Positions 1-6,526 of a stretch of DNA of 7,537 nt are shown here, piece by piece (positions within the stretch are counted from its first letter, which is position 1; each line of letters starts with the position of its first letter). The DNA lies in the NCBI GenBank assembly GCA_030038955.1, contig JASHQV010000342.1:1-7537 (forward strand), in the 5' to 3' direction. The position numbers and the translations under genes were made by a program. Under the pieces are notes generated by a model, which did no database searches, had not been told where the DNA came from, and worked only from the letters and a program-made list of their open reading frames with translations. Origin of the DNA: Solirubrobacteraceae bacterium. Lineage in GTDB: Bacteria; Actinomycetota; Thermoleophilia; Solirubrobacterales; Solirubrobacteraceae.

Positions 1-453
1 GTCGACCGGATCCGCTCGATGACCAAGGAGGTGGAGGTCGGCGACGAGTTCACCGGCAAGGTCGTGAAGACGACCACGTTCGGCGCCTTCATCGAGCTGG
101 CGAAGGGCACCGACGGGCTGCTGCACATCTCCAACGTCGCCCCCGGTCGCCGGATCGCGTCGGTCGAGGAGGTGCTCGACAAGGGCGACGAGCTGGCCGT
201 CCGCGTGGTCGAGGTCGATCGCGAGCGCGGCCGGATCGGGCTGCGTCTCGCGGACGACCCCGAGATCGCGGGCAAGACGGTCGAGGAGCTGGCCGGCATC
301 TCCAGCGGCGAAGGTCCTCAGCGCCGCGAGCGTAGCCACGGGCCGCGCGAGCGCGGCAGGGAGCGCGGCGAGCGTCCGCGCGACCGCGACCGCGACCGCG
401 ACGGCGACGGCGGGCGCGTGCGCGACAGCGATCCGGACCGGCCGCGCTCCTGA
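1..453 (+). CDS. pnp: Polynucleotide phosphorylase, C-terminal part (5' end outside window)
   Basis: The gene is open from the first base in frame 1 and stops at TGA 451-453, so only the last 150 residues are present. PNPase is a phosphorolytic 3'-5' exoribonuclease of the cytoplasm that also acts as an RNA polymerase with nucleoside diphosphates. The first visible residues (VDRIRSMTKEVEVG) match the end of the KH domain and its junction to S1. Residues about 15-85 form an S1 domain: VVKTTTFGAFIEL, then GTDGLLHISN, then a VRVVEVDRERGRIGLRL strand. The last 45 or so residues are a low-complexity, highly charged Arg/Asp/Gly tail with four Arg-Asp repeats, as in other proteins with disordered RNA-binding tails. 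The RNase PH cores lie upstream. A different S1 protein is possible, but the KH-S1 junction and the downstream M16-dapB-dapA order make PNPase by far the best call. Confidence 0.93.
   Translation, partial: VDRIRSMTKEVEVGDEFTGKVVKTTTFGAFIELAKGTDGLLHISNVAPGRRIASVEEVLDKGDELAVRVVEVDRERGRIGLRLADDPEIAGKTVEELAGISSGEGPQRRERSHGPRERGRERGERPRDRDRDRDGDGGRVRDSDPDRPRS
379..408 (+). repeat. Hexanucleotide tandem repeat coding Arg-Asp repeats
   Basis: Four perfect in-frame copies of CGCGAC run from 379 to 402. A fifth, degenerate copy (GGCGAC) follows at 403-408. They encode RDRDRDRD followed by GD in the tail of PNPase. The identical codons in all four copies suggest recent slippage expansion rather than independent substitution. 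The unit is 6 bp, so copy-number change would lengthen or shorten the tail without a frameshift. Confidence 0.85.
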
Positions 454-530
454 GGAGTCGACCAGCGACCGGTTCCACCGACCCGGCGACCTGGCCGACC
501 CGGCTCGCGAGCGAGCCCGAGCCCGCGCAA
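454..530. other. pnp to M16 peptidase spacer with weak hairpin and short direct repeat
   Basis: This 77-bp gap contains a small inverted repeat (GGCTCG at 502-507, CGAGCC at 512-517, 4-nt loop) and a 10-bp direct repeat (CCGACCCGGC at 478-487 and 495-504). No T-tract follows the hairpin, so an intrinsic terminator is not supported. I see neither a convincing promoter nor a Shine-Dalgarno sequence before the GTG at 531. Read-through from pnp is therefore the simplest reading. Confidence 0.4.
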
Positions 531-1817
531 GTGCCCCTCGAGCACCGGCTGACCACGCTGGACTGCGGCGTGCGGATCGTGTCGGAGGCGATGCCCTCCG
601 TGCGATCCGTGTCGCTGGGATTCTGGATCCCGAGCGGCTCGCGCGGCGAGTCAGACCAGGAGGCGGGGCTCTCGCACCTGTTGGAGCACCTGCTGTTCAA
701 GGGCTCCGCCAGCTACAGCTCGCTGCAGATCGACCAGATCTTCGACGGCATGGGGGCGGAGCTGAACGCCGGCACCGGCAAGGAGGCCACGTCGGTGTAC
801 GCGCATGTGATCGACGAGCAGCTGCCGCGGGCGTTCGACGTGCTGGCCGACATGGTGTTCCGCCCGTCGCTGCAGGAGATCGACGCCGAGCGGGCGGTGA
901 TCCTGGAGGAGCTCGCGATGTACGAGGACGATCCCCAGGAGAAGGTGTTCGACGTGCTCGGCGAGGCGGTGTTCGGCTCCCATCCGCTGGGACGGGCGGT
1001 GGTCGGCAGCGCTGACGTGATCGCCGACACCCCGAGCGAGCAGATCAAGCAATTCCACCACTCCCGCTACGCTCCCGGCGGCGTCGTGATCGCCGCCGCC
1101 GGCGCGGTCGACCACGATCGCCTGGTGGAGCTGGCATCCACGCGGATGCCAGCTCCACCAGGCATCGAGCGCCCGCCGGCGGTCGAGCCCGCTCCCGCCG
1201 CCGTGCTGCACACGCGACGGTTCGAGCGCAAGGACACCGAGCAGTTCCACGTGTGCGTCGGCGGCGGCGGGCTGTCATGCCACGACGAGCGCCGCTTCGC
1301 GCTCCGCGTGCTCGACACGATCTTCGGCGGCACCTCGTCCTCGCGCCTGTTCCAGGCCGTGCGCGAGCAGCACGGCCTCGCCTACTCGGTCTACTCGTTT
1401 GCGAGCTCCTACGAGGACGCGGGGCAGGTGGGGCTGTACCTCGGCACGCGGGTGGACAACATCGGCGAGGCGATGCGGATCGTCGGCGCCGAGCTCGCCC
1501 GCCTGCGCTCGGAGCCGGTCAGCGCCGAGGAGCTGCGACGGGCGAAGGAGAACCTCAAGGGTCGTGTGCTGCTGTCGCTGGAGTCGACGGTCGCGCGCAT
1601 GACCCGGCTCGGCGCCGACGTGCTCGGCGGCGTGCCGCTGCTGTCGCTGGACGAGCTGGTGGAGCGGATCGACGCGGTCACGGCGGCCGACCTGCACGAT
1701 CTCAGCCGCGAGCTGTGGGACCCCGAGCAGCTGTCGATCGCCGGGATCGGCCCCGACGAGCAGCGCTTCGAGGAGGCGGTCGCCGTGATCGACGCTAGGG
1801 CGGCGGCGAAGCTGTGA
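531..1817 (+). CDS. M16 family zinc metallopeptidase (processing-peptidase-like)
   Basis: This 428-residue protein has the full length of the single-chain bacterial M16B peptidases (PepR/YmxG type). The N-terminal domain has the inverted zinc motif HxxEH at H49-L-L-E52-H53. The likely third ligand is E127 in LEELAMYEDDP, typical of the family. The C-terminal domain (from about residue 215) has SSRLFQAVREQHGLAYSVYS with the conserved R278/Y285 substrate-binding pair. Both halves of the clamshell are therefore present and the enzyme should be active; no signal peptide is seen, so it is probably cytoplasmic. The GTG start at 531 is chosen because the family N-terminus (LDCGVRIVSEAMPSVRS) begins directly after it, although no Shine-Dalgarno sequence precedes it. 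The stop overlaps the dapB start (GTGA), implying translational coupling. Physiological substrates of these pnp-linked peptidases are poorly defined. The linker at residues 197-211 is encoded by a perfect palindrome and lacks the usual FGxLP-like segment. The mycobacterial counterpart is named pepR. Confidence 0.93.
   Translation: MPLEHRLTTLDCGVRIVSEAMPSVRSVSLGFWIPSGSRGESDQEAGLSHLLEHLLFKGSASYSSLQIDQIFDGMGAELNAGTGKEATSVYAHVIDEQLPRAFDVLADMVFRPSLQEIDAERAVILEELAMYEDDPQEKVFDVLGEAVFGSHPLGRAVVGSADVIADTPSEQIKQFHHSRYAPGGVVIAAAGAVDHDRLVELASTRMPAPPGIERPPAVEPAPAAVLHTRRFERKDTEQFHVCVGGGGLSCHDERRFALRVLDTIFGGTSSSRLFQAVREQHGLAYSVYSFASSYEDAGQVGLYLGTRVDNIGEAMRIVGAELARLRSEPVSAEELRRAKENLKGRVLLSLESTVARMTRLGADVLGGVPLLSLDELVERIDAVTAADLHDLSRELWDPEQLSIAGIGPDEQRFEEAVAVIDARAAAKL
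1120..1163. repeat. Perfect 20-bp inverted repeat with 4-nt loop inside the M16 gene
   Basis: The left arm at 1120-1139 (G followed by CCTGGTGGAGCTGGCATCC) is the exact reverse complement of the right arm at 1144-1163. The loop is ACGC at 1140-1143. Pairing breaks immediately outside (1119 C against 1164 A). In the reading frame it covers codons 197-211 (RLVELASTRMPAPPG), at the boundary between the two M16 domains. In mRNA it would form a very stable GC-rich hairpin. No T-tract follows, so it is not a standard terminator. A perfect match of this length is not expected by chance. Confidence 0.95.
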
Positions 1818-2488
1818 TCCGGGTGGCGGTCACGGGCGCGGCGGGACGGATGGGCGCGACCGTCTGCGACGCCGTCGAGGCGGCGGCCGACATGCAGCTG
1901 GTCGCCCGCGCCGACCCCGCGATCAACGCCTCGCTGGCCGACGCGCTCTCGGGCCGCCCCGACGTGCTGGTCGACTTCACCGTGCCGAAGTCGGCGCTCG
2001 AGAACATCCGTCAGGCGGTCGCCGCCGGCGTGCACGTGGTCGTCGGCACCACCGGCTTCGACCTCGACGAGCTGCGCGACGAGCTGCGCGAGCTGCGCGG
2101 CGCGAACGTGTTCGTCGCCCCCAACTTCGCGATCGGCGCGGTGCTGATGATGAGGTTCGCCGCCGAGGCGGCACGGCACATGCGCGCAGCGGAGATCATC
2201 GAGCTCCACCATGACGGCAAGCTCGACCGGCCGAGCGGCACGGCCGCACGGACCGCGCGGCTGATGCACGAGGCCGCCCCGGAGCGGCCGCAGCCGCCGA
2301 TCCACTCGGTCCGCCTGCCCGGCCTCGTCGCCCACCAGGAGGTGATCCTCGGCGACGTCGGCCAGACGCTGACGATCCGCCACGACTCGGTCGACCGGGA
2401 GTCGTTCATGCCCGGCGTGCTGCTGGCGGTGCGCCACGTGGCGACGCTGTCCGACAGCCCCGTGATCGGCCTCGAGCACCTGCTCTGA
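1814..2488 (+). CDS. dapB: 4-hydroxy-tetrahydrodipicolinate reductase
   Basis: DapB reduces hydroxy-tetrahydrodipicolinate (dihydrodipicolinate) to tetrahydrodipicolinate with NAD(P)H, the second committed step towards diaminopimelate and lysine, in the cytoplasm. The 224-residue protein starts with the Rossmann dinucleotide motif VTGAAGRMG (residues 6-14). VDFTVP (53-58) and GTTG (78-81) follow, then APNFAIG (102-108). The active-site segment is ELHHDGKLDRPSGTA at 130-144, with catalytic H132 and K136 and the substrate-binding GT at 142-143. Most relatives have Ala where this protein has R139. At 224 residues it is somewhat shorter than the common 240-270, mainly around residues 36-50 of the N-terminal domain, but no motif is missing. 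The GTG start overlaps the M16 stop by 4 nt, so translation is probably coupled. Its product pathway is shared with the dapA product encoded next. Confidence 0.96.
   Translation: MIRVAVTGAAGRMGATVCDAVEAAADMQLVARADPAINASLADALSGRPDVLVDFTVPKSALENIRQAVAAGVHVVVGTTGFDLDELRDELRELRGANVFVAPNFAIGAVLMMRFAAEAARHMRAAEIIELHHDGKLDRPSGTAARTARLMHEAAPERPQPPIHSVRLPGLVAHQEVILGDVGQTLTIRHDSVDRESFMPGVLLAVRHVATLSDSPVIGLEHLL
2066..2098 (+). repeat. 12-bp tandem repeat within dapB
   Basis: GACGAGCTGCGC occurs twice in tandem (2066-2077 and 2078-2089) and is followed by a 9-bp partial copy (2090-2098). It encodes DELRDELRELR at residues 85-95, a charged, probably surface helix of the DapB nucleotide-binding domain. 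The unit is in frame, so it could have arisen by slippage. Helical heptad-like codon reuse in GC-rich DNA is an alternative explanation. Confidence 0.7.
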
Positions 2489-2494
2489 GATAAT
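2489..2494 (+). promoter_or_regulatory. Possible -10 element for leaderless dapA transcript
   Basis: GATAAT matches the -10 consensus at five of six positions and is conspicuously AT-rich in this GC-rich DNA. It ends 8 nt before the dapA ATG, a spacing that would place the transcript start at or just before the start codon. No convincing -35 hexamer is seen about 17 bp upstream, and the site overlaps the last bases of the dapB stop codon. This is a weak, inferred call. Confidence 0.3.
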
Positions 2495-2502
2495 CCCGCC
2501 CG

Positions 2503-3375
2503 ATGATCGATGACTTCGGCGCGATCCTGACGGCGATGGTGACGCCGTTCGACGCCTCCGGTGGGCTCGACGAGACCGCCGCGATCCGCCTGCTGCACCA
2601 CCTGATCGAGCACGGCTCGGACGGCGTCGTCGTGTGCGGCACCACCGGCGAGTGCGCGACGATGAACGACGCCGAGCAGCTGCGGATGATCGCGCTGGTG
2701 ATCGACGAGATGCGCGCCTCGTTCCCCGACGCGACCGTGATCGCGGGGGTCGGATCGAACGACACCCGGCACGCCGTCGAGCTGACCGCGAGCGCGACCG
2801 AGCTGCGTCCCGACGCGCTGCTCAGCGTCAACCCCTACTACAACCGCCCCACCGATCGCGGCATCATCCGCCACTACGAGGAGATCGACCGGGCCACCGA
2901 TCTGCCGATCCTGCTCTACAACATCCCCCAGCGGACGGGGCAGGACCTGCCCAACGAGCTGATCGCGCGGCTCGGCCAGCTCGAGCACATCGTCGGCGTC
3001 AAGCAGGCCAACCATGCCAACCTCGCGCCGATCGACGGGGTCCGCATCTACGCCGGCAACGACGACATGCTGGCCGAGGTCCTGGACATCGGAGAGCCGG
3101 GCGGCGTGCTCACCTCGAGCCACGTGTTCGGGCCGGAGTTCCGGCGGATGGTCGACGAGCCCGAGCACCGCCACGAGATCCACGAGAGCCTCAAGGACGT
3201 CTTCCGGGACATGGCGATCGCGCCCGCTGCGGTCACCAACAAGGCGGCGCTGAGGCTGCTCGGCGTCGAGGTGGGCGAGCCGCGGCTGCCGTACGTGCCC
3301 CTGGACGAGCAGGAGCTGACCGTCGTCCGCGCGCTGCTCGAACGCCACAGCCTGCTGCAAGCCGCGCGAGCGTGA
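2503..3375 (+). CDS. dapA: 4-hydroxy-tetrahydrodipicolinate synthase
   Basis: DapA condenses pyruvate with aspartate semialdehyde, the entry step of the diaminopimelate/lysine branch; its product goes to DapB. The 290-residue length is normal for this class I aldolase TIM barrel. Visible family motifs are GTTGE at 46-50 with T47/T48 of the catalytic triad, VNPYYNRP at 109-116 (Y112/Y113, the tyrosine donated across the dimer), LYNIPQRTG at 138-146 with Y139 and substrate-binding R144, and GVKQA at 165-169 with the Schiff-base lysine K167. All catalytic residues are present. ATG 2503 gives a normal N-terminus (FGAILTAMVTPF) and lies only 14 bp after dapB. No good Shine-Dalgarno sequence precedes it, so it is either translated by coupling or from a leaderless transcript. 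Its TGA overlaps the GTG of the RNase J gene (GTGA). Related N-acetylneuraminate lyases share the fold, but the neighbouring dapB decides the call. Confidence 0.96.
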   Translation: MIDDFGAILTAMVTPFDASGGLDETAAIRLLHHLIEHGSDGVVVCGTTGECATMNDAEQLRMIALVIDEMRASFPDATVIAGVGSNDTRHAVELTASATELRPDALLSVNPYYNRPTDRGIIRHYEEIDRATDLPILLYNIPQRTGQDLPNELIARLGQLEHIVGVKQANHANLAPIDGVRIYAGNDDMLAEVLDIGEPGGVLTSSHVFGPEFRRMVDEPEHRHEIHESLKDVFRDMAIAPAAVTNKAALRLLGVEVGEPRLPYVPLDEQELTVVRALLERHSLLQAARA

Positions 3376-5036
3376 ACAGGCTCCGCGTGCTGCCGCTCGG
3401 CGGTCTCGGCGAGATCGGCAAGAACATGATGGTCGTCGAGTACGAGGACCGGATCGTCGTCGTCGACACCGGCCTGCGCTTCCCGACCGCCGAGATGCTC
3501 GGGATCGACCTCGTGCTGCCGGACTTCAGCTATCTGCGCGAGCGCGCCGCCGACGTCGAGGCGATCGTGATCACGCACGGCCACGAGGACCATCTCGGCG
3601 CGCTGCCGTGGGTGCTGCGCGCGCTCGGTGGCAGCGACGCGCCGACCGTCTACGGCGGGCGCCTGACCGTCGCGATGGCCCGCTCGAAGCTCGACGAGCA
3701 CCGCCTGCGGGACTGCGACCTGCAGGACCTGGCGCCGGGCGAGACGATCGGCCTGGGGCCGTTCGACCTCGAGCTGATCCACATGACCCACTCGATCCCC
3801 GACGCCTGCGCGGTCGCGCTGAGGACCGACCTGGGGACGGTGCTCGTGACCGGCGACTACAAGTTCGACCAGACGCCGGTGGACGGCGACCCGGCCGATG
3901 TCTCGCGTCTGGCCGAGCTCGGCCGCGAGGGCGTGCTGCTGCTGTGCGGTGACTCGACGAACGCCGACCGGGCCGGCTTCTCCCCGTCCGAGCGGGTCGT
4001 CGGCCCCCGGCTCGAGGAGGTGTTCGCGCGCGCCGACGGTCGCATCATCGTGACCAGCTTCGCCTCCAACATCCACCGCGTCCAGCAGGTGATCGACGCC
4101 GCCGCCGACCTCGATCGCAAGGTCGCGCTGGTCGGACGGTCGATGCGCAAGAACGTCGGCATCGGCCGCTCGCTGGGACACATCGAGGTTCCCGACGGAC
4201 TGCTGATCGGCCCCCAGGAGGTGGAGGACTGGCCCGATCACAGGGTCGTGGTCGTGTCGACCGGCTCGCAGGGCGAGCCCCTGTCGGCGCTGCGTCGGAT
4301 GGCCCACAACGACCATCGCTCGATCAAGCTGCACGCCGGCGACACGGTCGTCTTCAGCGCCACGCCGATCCCCGGCAACGAGCGCGCGGTGTCGGAGACC
4401 GTCGATCGCCTGTACCACATCGGCTGCAACGTCGTGACCACCGCCGACACCCCGATCCACGCCTCCGGCCACGGCTACACCGAGGAGCTCAAGCTGATGC
4501 TCAACCTGGTCAAGCCCCGCTACGTGATGCCGGTCCACGGCGACCACAAGCGGATCCACCTGCACGCTGAGCTGGCCGCTGCGGTCGGGATCGATCCGGA
4601 GCGCGTGTTCCGCGCCGACAACGGGCTGCCGGTCGAGCTCGACGCGAGCGGCGCGCGCTTCGGAGAGCCCGAGGAGTCCGGGATGATCTTCGTCGACGGG
4701 GTCGACATCGGCGACCCAGCCGACGTGGCGCTGCGCGACCGCCGGATGCTGTCGGCCGACGGCATCTTCATCGTCGTCGCGACGATCTCCGAGCAGGACG
4801 GCTCGCCGGTCGCCGACACCGAGGTGATCTTCCGCGGCGTGCCGTTCGTCGAGCAGGCCGACCGGCTGCGCCAGGAGATCCGCGAGGAGGTCGAGCGCTC
4901 GCTGGCGCGCTCTGCCGCCGACGACCTGCGTGAGATCGACCTGCTCCAGCAGGAGCTCCACGACGACCTCGCCGCGTTCGTCTACGACCGACTGCGGCGT
5001 CGACCGATGGTGCTGCCTGTGGTCGTCGAGGTCTGA
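3372..5036 (+). CDS. rnj: Ribonuclease J (metallo-beta-lactamase/beta-CASP family)
   Basis: RNase J has 5'-3' exonuclease and endonuclease activity and works in mRNA decay and rRNA maturation in the cytoplasm. The 554-residue length matches bacterial RNase J. The N-terminal lactamase fold has HGHEDH (H69, H71, D73, H74) in ITHGHEDHLGALP, H140 in MTHSIPD and D162 in GDYKFD, the zinc ligands. The beta-CASP region includes CGDSTNADRAGF, SFASNIHRVQQV and GRSMRKN. HASGH (363-367) and MPVHGD with H389 follow. The last 110 or so residues are the RNase J C-terminal domain. The GTG at 3372 overlaps the dapA stop and directly precedes the conserved RVLPLGGLGEIGKN, so it is the right start even though the frame stays open far upstream. 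The 3' end overlaps the convergent kinase gene by 55 bp. With pnp in the same gene run, two RNA-decay enzymes flank the dap genes. Confidence 0.96.
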   Translation: MNRLRVLPLGGLGEIGKNMMVVEYEDRIVVVDTGLRFPTAEMLGIDLVLPDFSYLRERAADVEAIVITHGHEDHLGALPWVLRALGGSDAPTVYGGRLTVAMARSKLDEHRLRDCDLQDLAPGETIGLGPFDLELIHMTHSIPDACAVALRTDLGTVLVTGDYKFDQTPVDGDPADVSRLAELGREGVLLLCGDSTNADRAGFSPSERVVGPRLEEVFARADGRIIVTSFASNIHRVQQVIDAAADLDRKVALVGRSMRKNVGIGRSLGHIEVPDGLLIGPQEVEDWPDHRVVVVSTGSQGEPLSALRRMAHNDHRSIKLHAGDTVVFSATPIPGNERAVSETVDRLYHIGCNVVTTADTPIHASGHGYTEELKLMLNLVKPRYVMPVHGDHKRIHLHAELAAAVGIDPERVFRADNGLPVELDASGARFGEPEESGMIFVDGVDIGDPADVALRDRRMLSADGIFIVVATISEQDGSPVADTEVIFRGVPFVEQADRLRQEIREEVERSLARSAADDLREIDLLQQELHDDLAAFVYDRLRRRPMVLPVVVEV

Positions 5037-6526
5037 CCCGGTTCGCGGCCGTCGGTTGCAGCAGTAGCGCCGGCGCGATCCAGCGGCTCGCCATCTGGGA
5101 CGGGCGGGAAGGCGATCACGAAGCGCGTGCCCGTGCCGCCCTCCGGCGGCCCGAGGCTGACCGTGGCGCCGTGTGAGTCGGCCACCGCGCGCACGATCGA
5201 CAGCCCCAGCCCGGTACCTCGCGAGCCCCCGGCCGAGTCGCCGCCGCCGCGCACGAACCGGTCGAACACGCGCCGCTGCAGCTCGGGCGGGATGCCCGGC
5301 CCGTCGTCCTCGACGGCCAGCTTCACGAGACCGTCGACGGTCTCGGTGGACGCGCGGATGTGCGTCCCCGGGGGCGTGTGACGGACGGCGTTCTCCAGCA
5401 GGTTGAGCACGAGCCGGTGCAGGTCGTCGCGGTTGCCATCGACCACCGCCGGCCCGGCGTCGAGCGTCAGCTCGTGATCATCGCCGACCGTGCCAAGCTC
5501 GGCGGCGGCGTCGACCACCACCTCGGCGAGATCGGTGGGAGCGGAGCTGCGCTTGCGATCGGCGTCCGCGCGCGCCAGCAGCAGCAGGTCGCCGACCAGC
5601 CGCCGCATTCGGCGAGTCGAGCGCAGCGCCGCCTTGGCCGACTCGGCCGGCTCGCCCTCCAGCTCGTCGGCCAGCAGCTCGAGGTTGGCGAGCACGCTGG
5701 TCAGCGGCGTGCGCAGCTCGTGTGAGGCGTCGGCGACGAACTCGCGCTGGCGGCCGAGCGCGGCCTCGGTCTCGGAGCGCGCCGCGTCGAGCGCGCCGAG
5801 CATCCCCTCCAGCGTCCGCGCCAGCTCGGCGACCTCGTCGTCGGCTCGCGGACGCGGCACATGGCGGCTCGGGTCCCGGGTGCGCTCGATCTCGCGAGCC
5901 GCGTCGGTCAGCTGCACGATCGGCTTGATCGCCCGCTGCGCGGTGGCGAGGCCGGCGAGCAGCGCCAGGAGGGTGCCCCCGAACACGCCCAGCAGCAGGA
6001 ACAGGCGAACCTTCGCGAGCGTGTCGTCGAGGCTCGACAGCTGCAACGCGTAGATCACGAGCCCGTGGGTGCCGTGCCGTAGGCGCATCCGCTTGGCGTC
6101 CAGCTGATAGCCGTCCTCGACGTGGGCCCCGGCCGTGACCAGCGTGAACGCCGGCTGGTTGAGCGGCGCGCCACGACGCGAGGTCGTCTGCGAGCAGGCG
6201 AGCCTGCCGCTCGGAGCGAACACCCGGATCTGGGCGGCATCGGCCTGGGCGAACCGGGTGAGGTCGTAGTTGCACTCGAGCTTGTGCCCGACGTAGCTCG
6301 GATGCATCTCCGTAACCAGCTGGCTGGCGGCGTTGTCAACCTTGGCGTAGAACTGGCTCGTCACCTGATGTTCGGTGAGCACGCCGACGACGGCGGCGAA
6401 GCCCGCCAGGATCACGAACGTCAGCGCCGCCGATCCACCAGCGAGGCGCCAGCGGATCGGGACCGACCTATACGCGGAGAACGTAGCCCGCGCCGCGGAT
6501 CGTATGGAGGAGCCGAGGCTCGCCAC
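4982..6526 (-). CDS. Membrane sensor histidine kinase (HAMP-HisKA-HATPase)
   Basis: The 514-residue kinase has a first membrane segment at about residues 30-50, an extracytoplasmic sensor of about 120 residues with cysteines C85 and C111, and a second membrane segment at about 173-194. A HAMP linker runs from 195 to 250. HisKA carries the phospho-acceptor H269 in FVADASHELRTPL. The ATPase has the N box around N379 (LLENAVRH), the G1 box DDGPG (407-411), F421 and the G2 box GTGLGL (437-442). It should autophosphorylate and pass phosphate to the adjacent regulator. The architecture resembles the actinobacterial MprB/PrrB group, but the signal cannot be told from sequence. The GTG at 6526 is the only usual start before the first membrane segment. 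It has a GGAAG a few bases upstream and overlaps the regulator gene by 59 nt, so the exact start is uncertain. The C-terminal 40 or so residues are low complexity, and the last 17 codons plus the stop lie antisense to the rnj 3' end. Confidence 0.93.
   Translation of the reverse strand: MASLGSSIRSAARATFSAYRSVPIRWRLAGGSAALTFVILAGFAAVVGVLTEHQVTSQFYAKVDNAASQLVTEMHPSYVGHKLECNYDLTRFAQADAAQIRVFAPSGRLACSQTTSRRGAPLNQPAFTLVTAGAHVEDGYQLDAKRMRLRHGTHGLVIYALQLSSLDDTLAKVRLFLLLGVFGGTLLALLAGLATAQRAIKPIVQLTDAAREIERTRDPSRHVPRPRADDEVAELARTLEGMLGALDAARSETEAALGRQREFVADASHELRTPLTSVLANLELLADELEGEPAESAKAALRSTRRMRRLVGDLLLLARADADRKRSSAPTDLAEVVVDAAAELGTVGDDHELTLDAGPAVVDGNRDDLHRLVLNLLENAVRHTPPGTHIRASTETVDGLVKLAVEDDGPGIPPELQRRVFDRFVRGGGDSAGGSRGTGLGLSIVRAVADSHGATVSLGPPEGGTGTRFVIAFPPVPDGEPLDRAGATAATDGREPGQTSTTTGSTIGRRRSRS

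Noticed and set aside
502..517. Small hairpin considered as a pnp terminator
   Set aside because: Only 6 bp, no T-tract, and such short GC-rich inverted repeats are expected by chance in this DNA.
1120..1163. Hairpin considered as a rho-independent terminator
   Set aside because: No T-tract follows the stem and it lies mid-gene in an intact coding region.
2011..3360. Long antisense open frame opposite dapB/dapA
   Set aside because: Shadow frame of two complete enzymes; His/Arg/Val-rich with no motif.
2634..3371. Plus-strand open frame continuous with rnj, which would give an 800-residue protein
   Set aside because: It overlaps dapA in another frame and is Arg/Ala-rich without motifs. Family-like RNase J sequence starts only at GTG 3372, coupled to the dapA stop.
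3048..4961. Long antisense open frame (637 codons) opposite rnj
   Set aside because: GC-rich codon bias on the coding strand removes stops in this frame. The translation has no recognisable domain and the opposite strand carries a complete RNase J with all catalytic residues.
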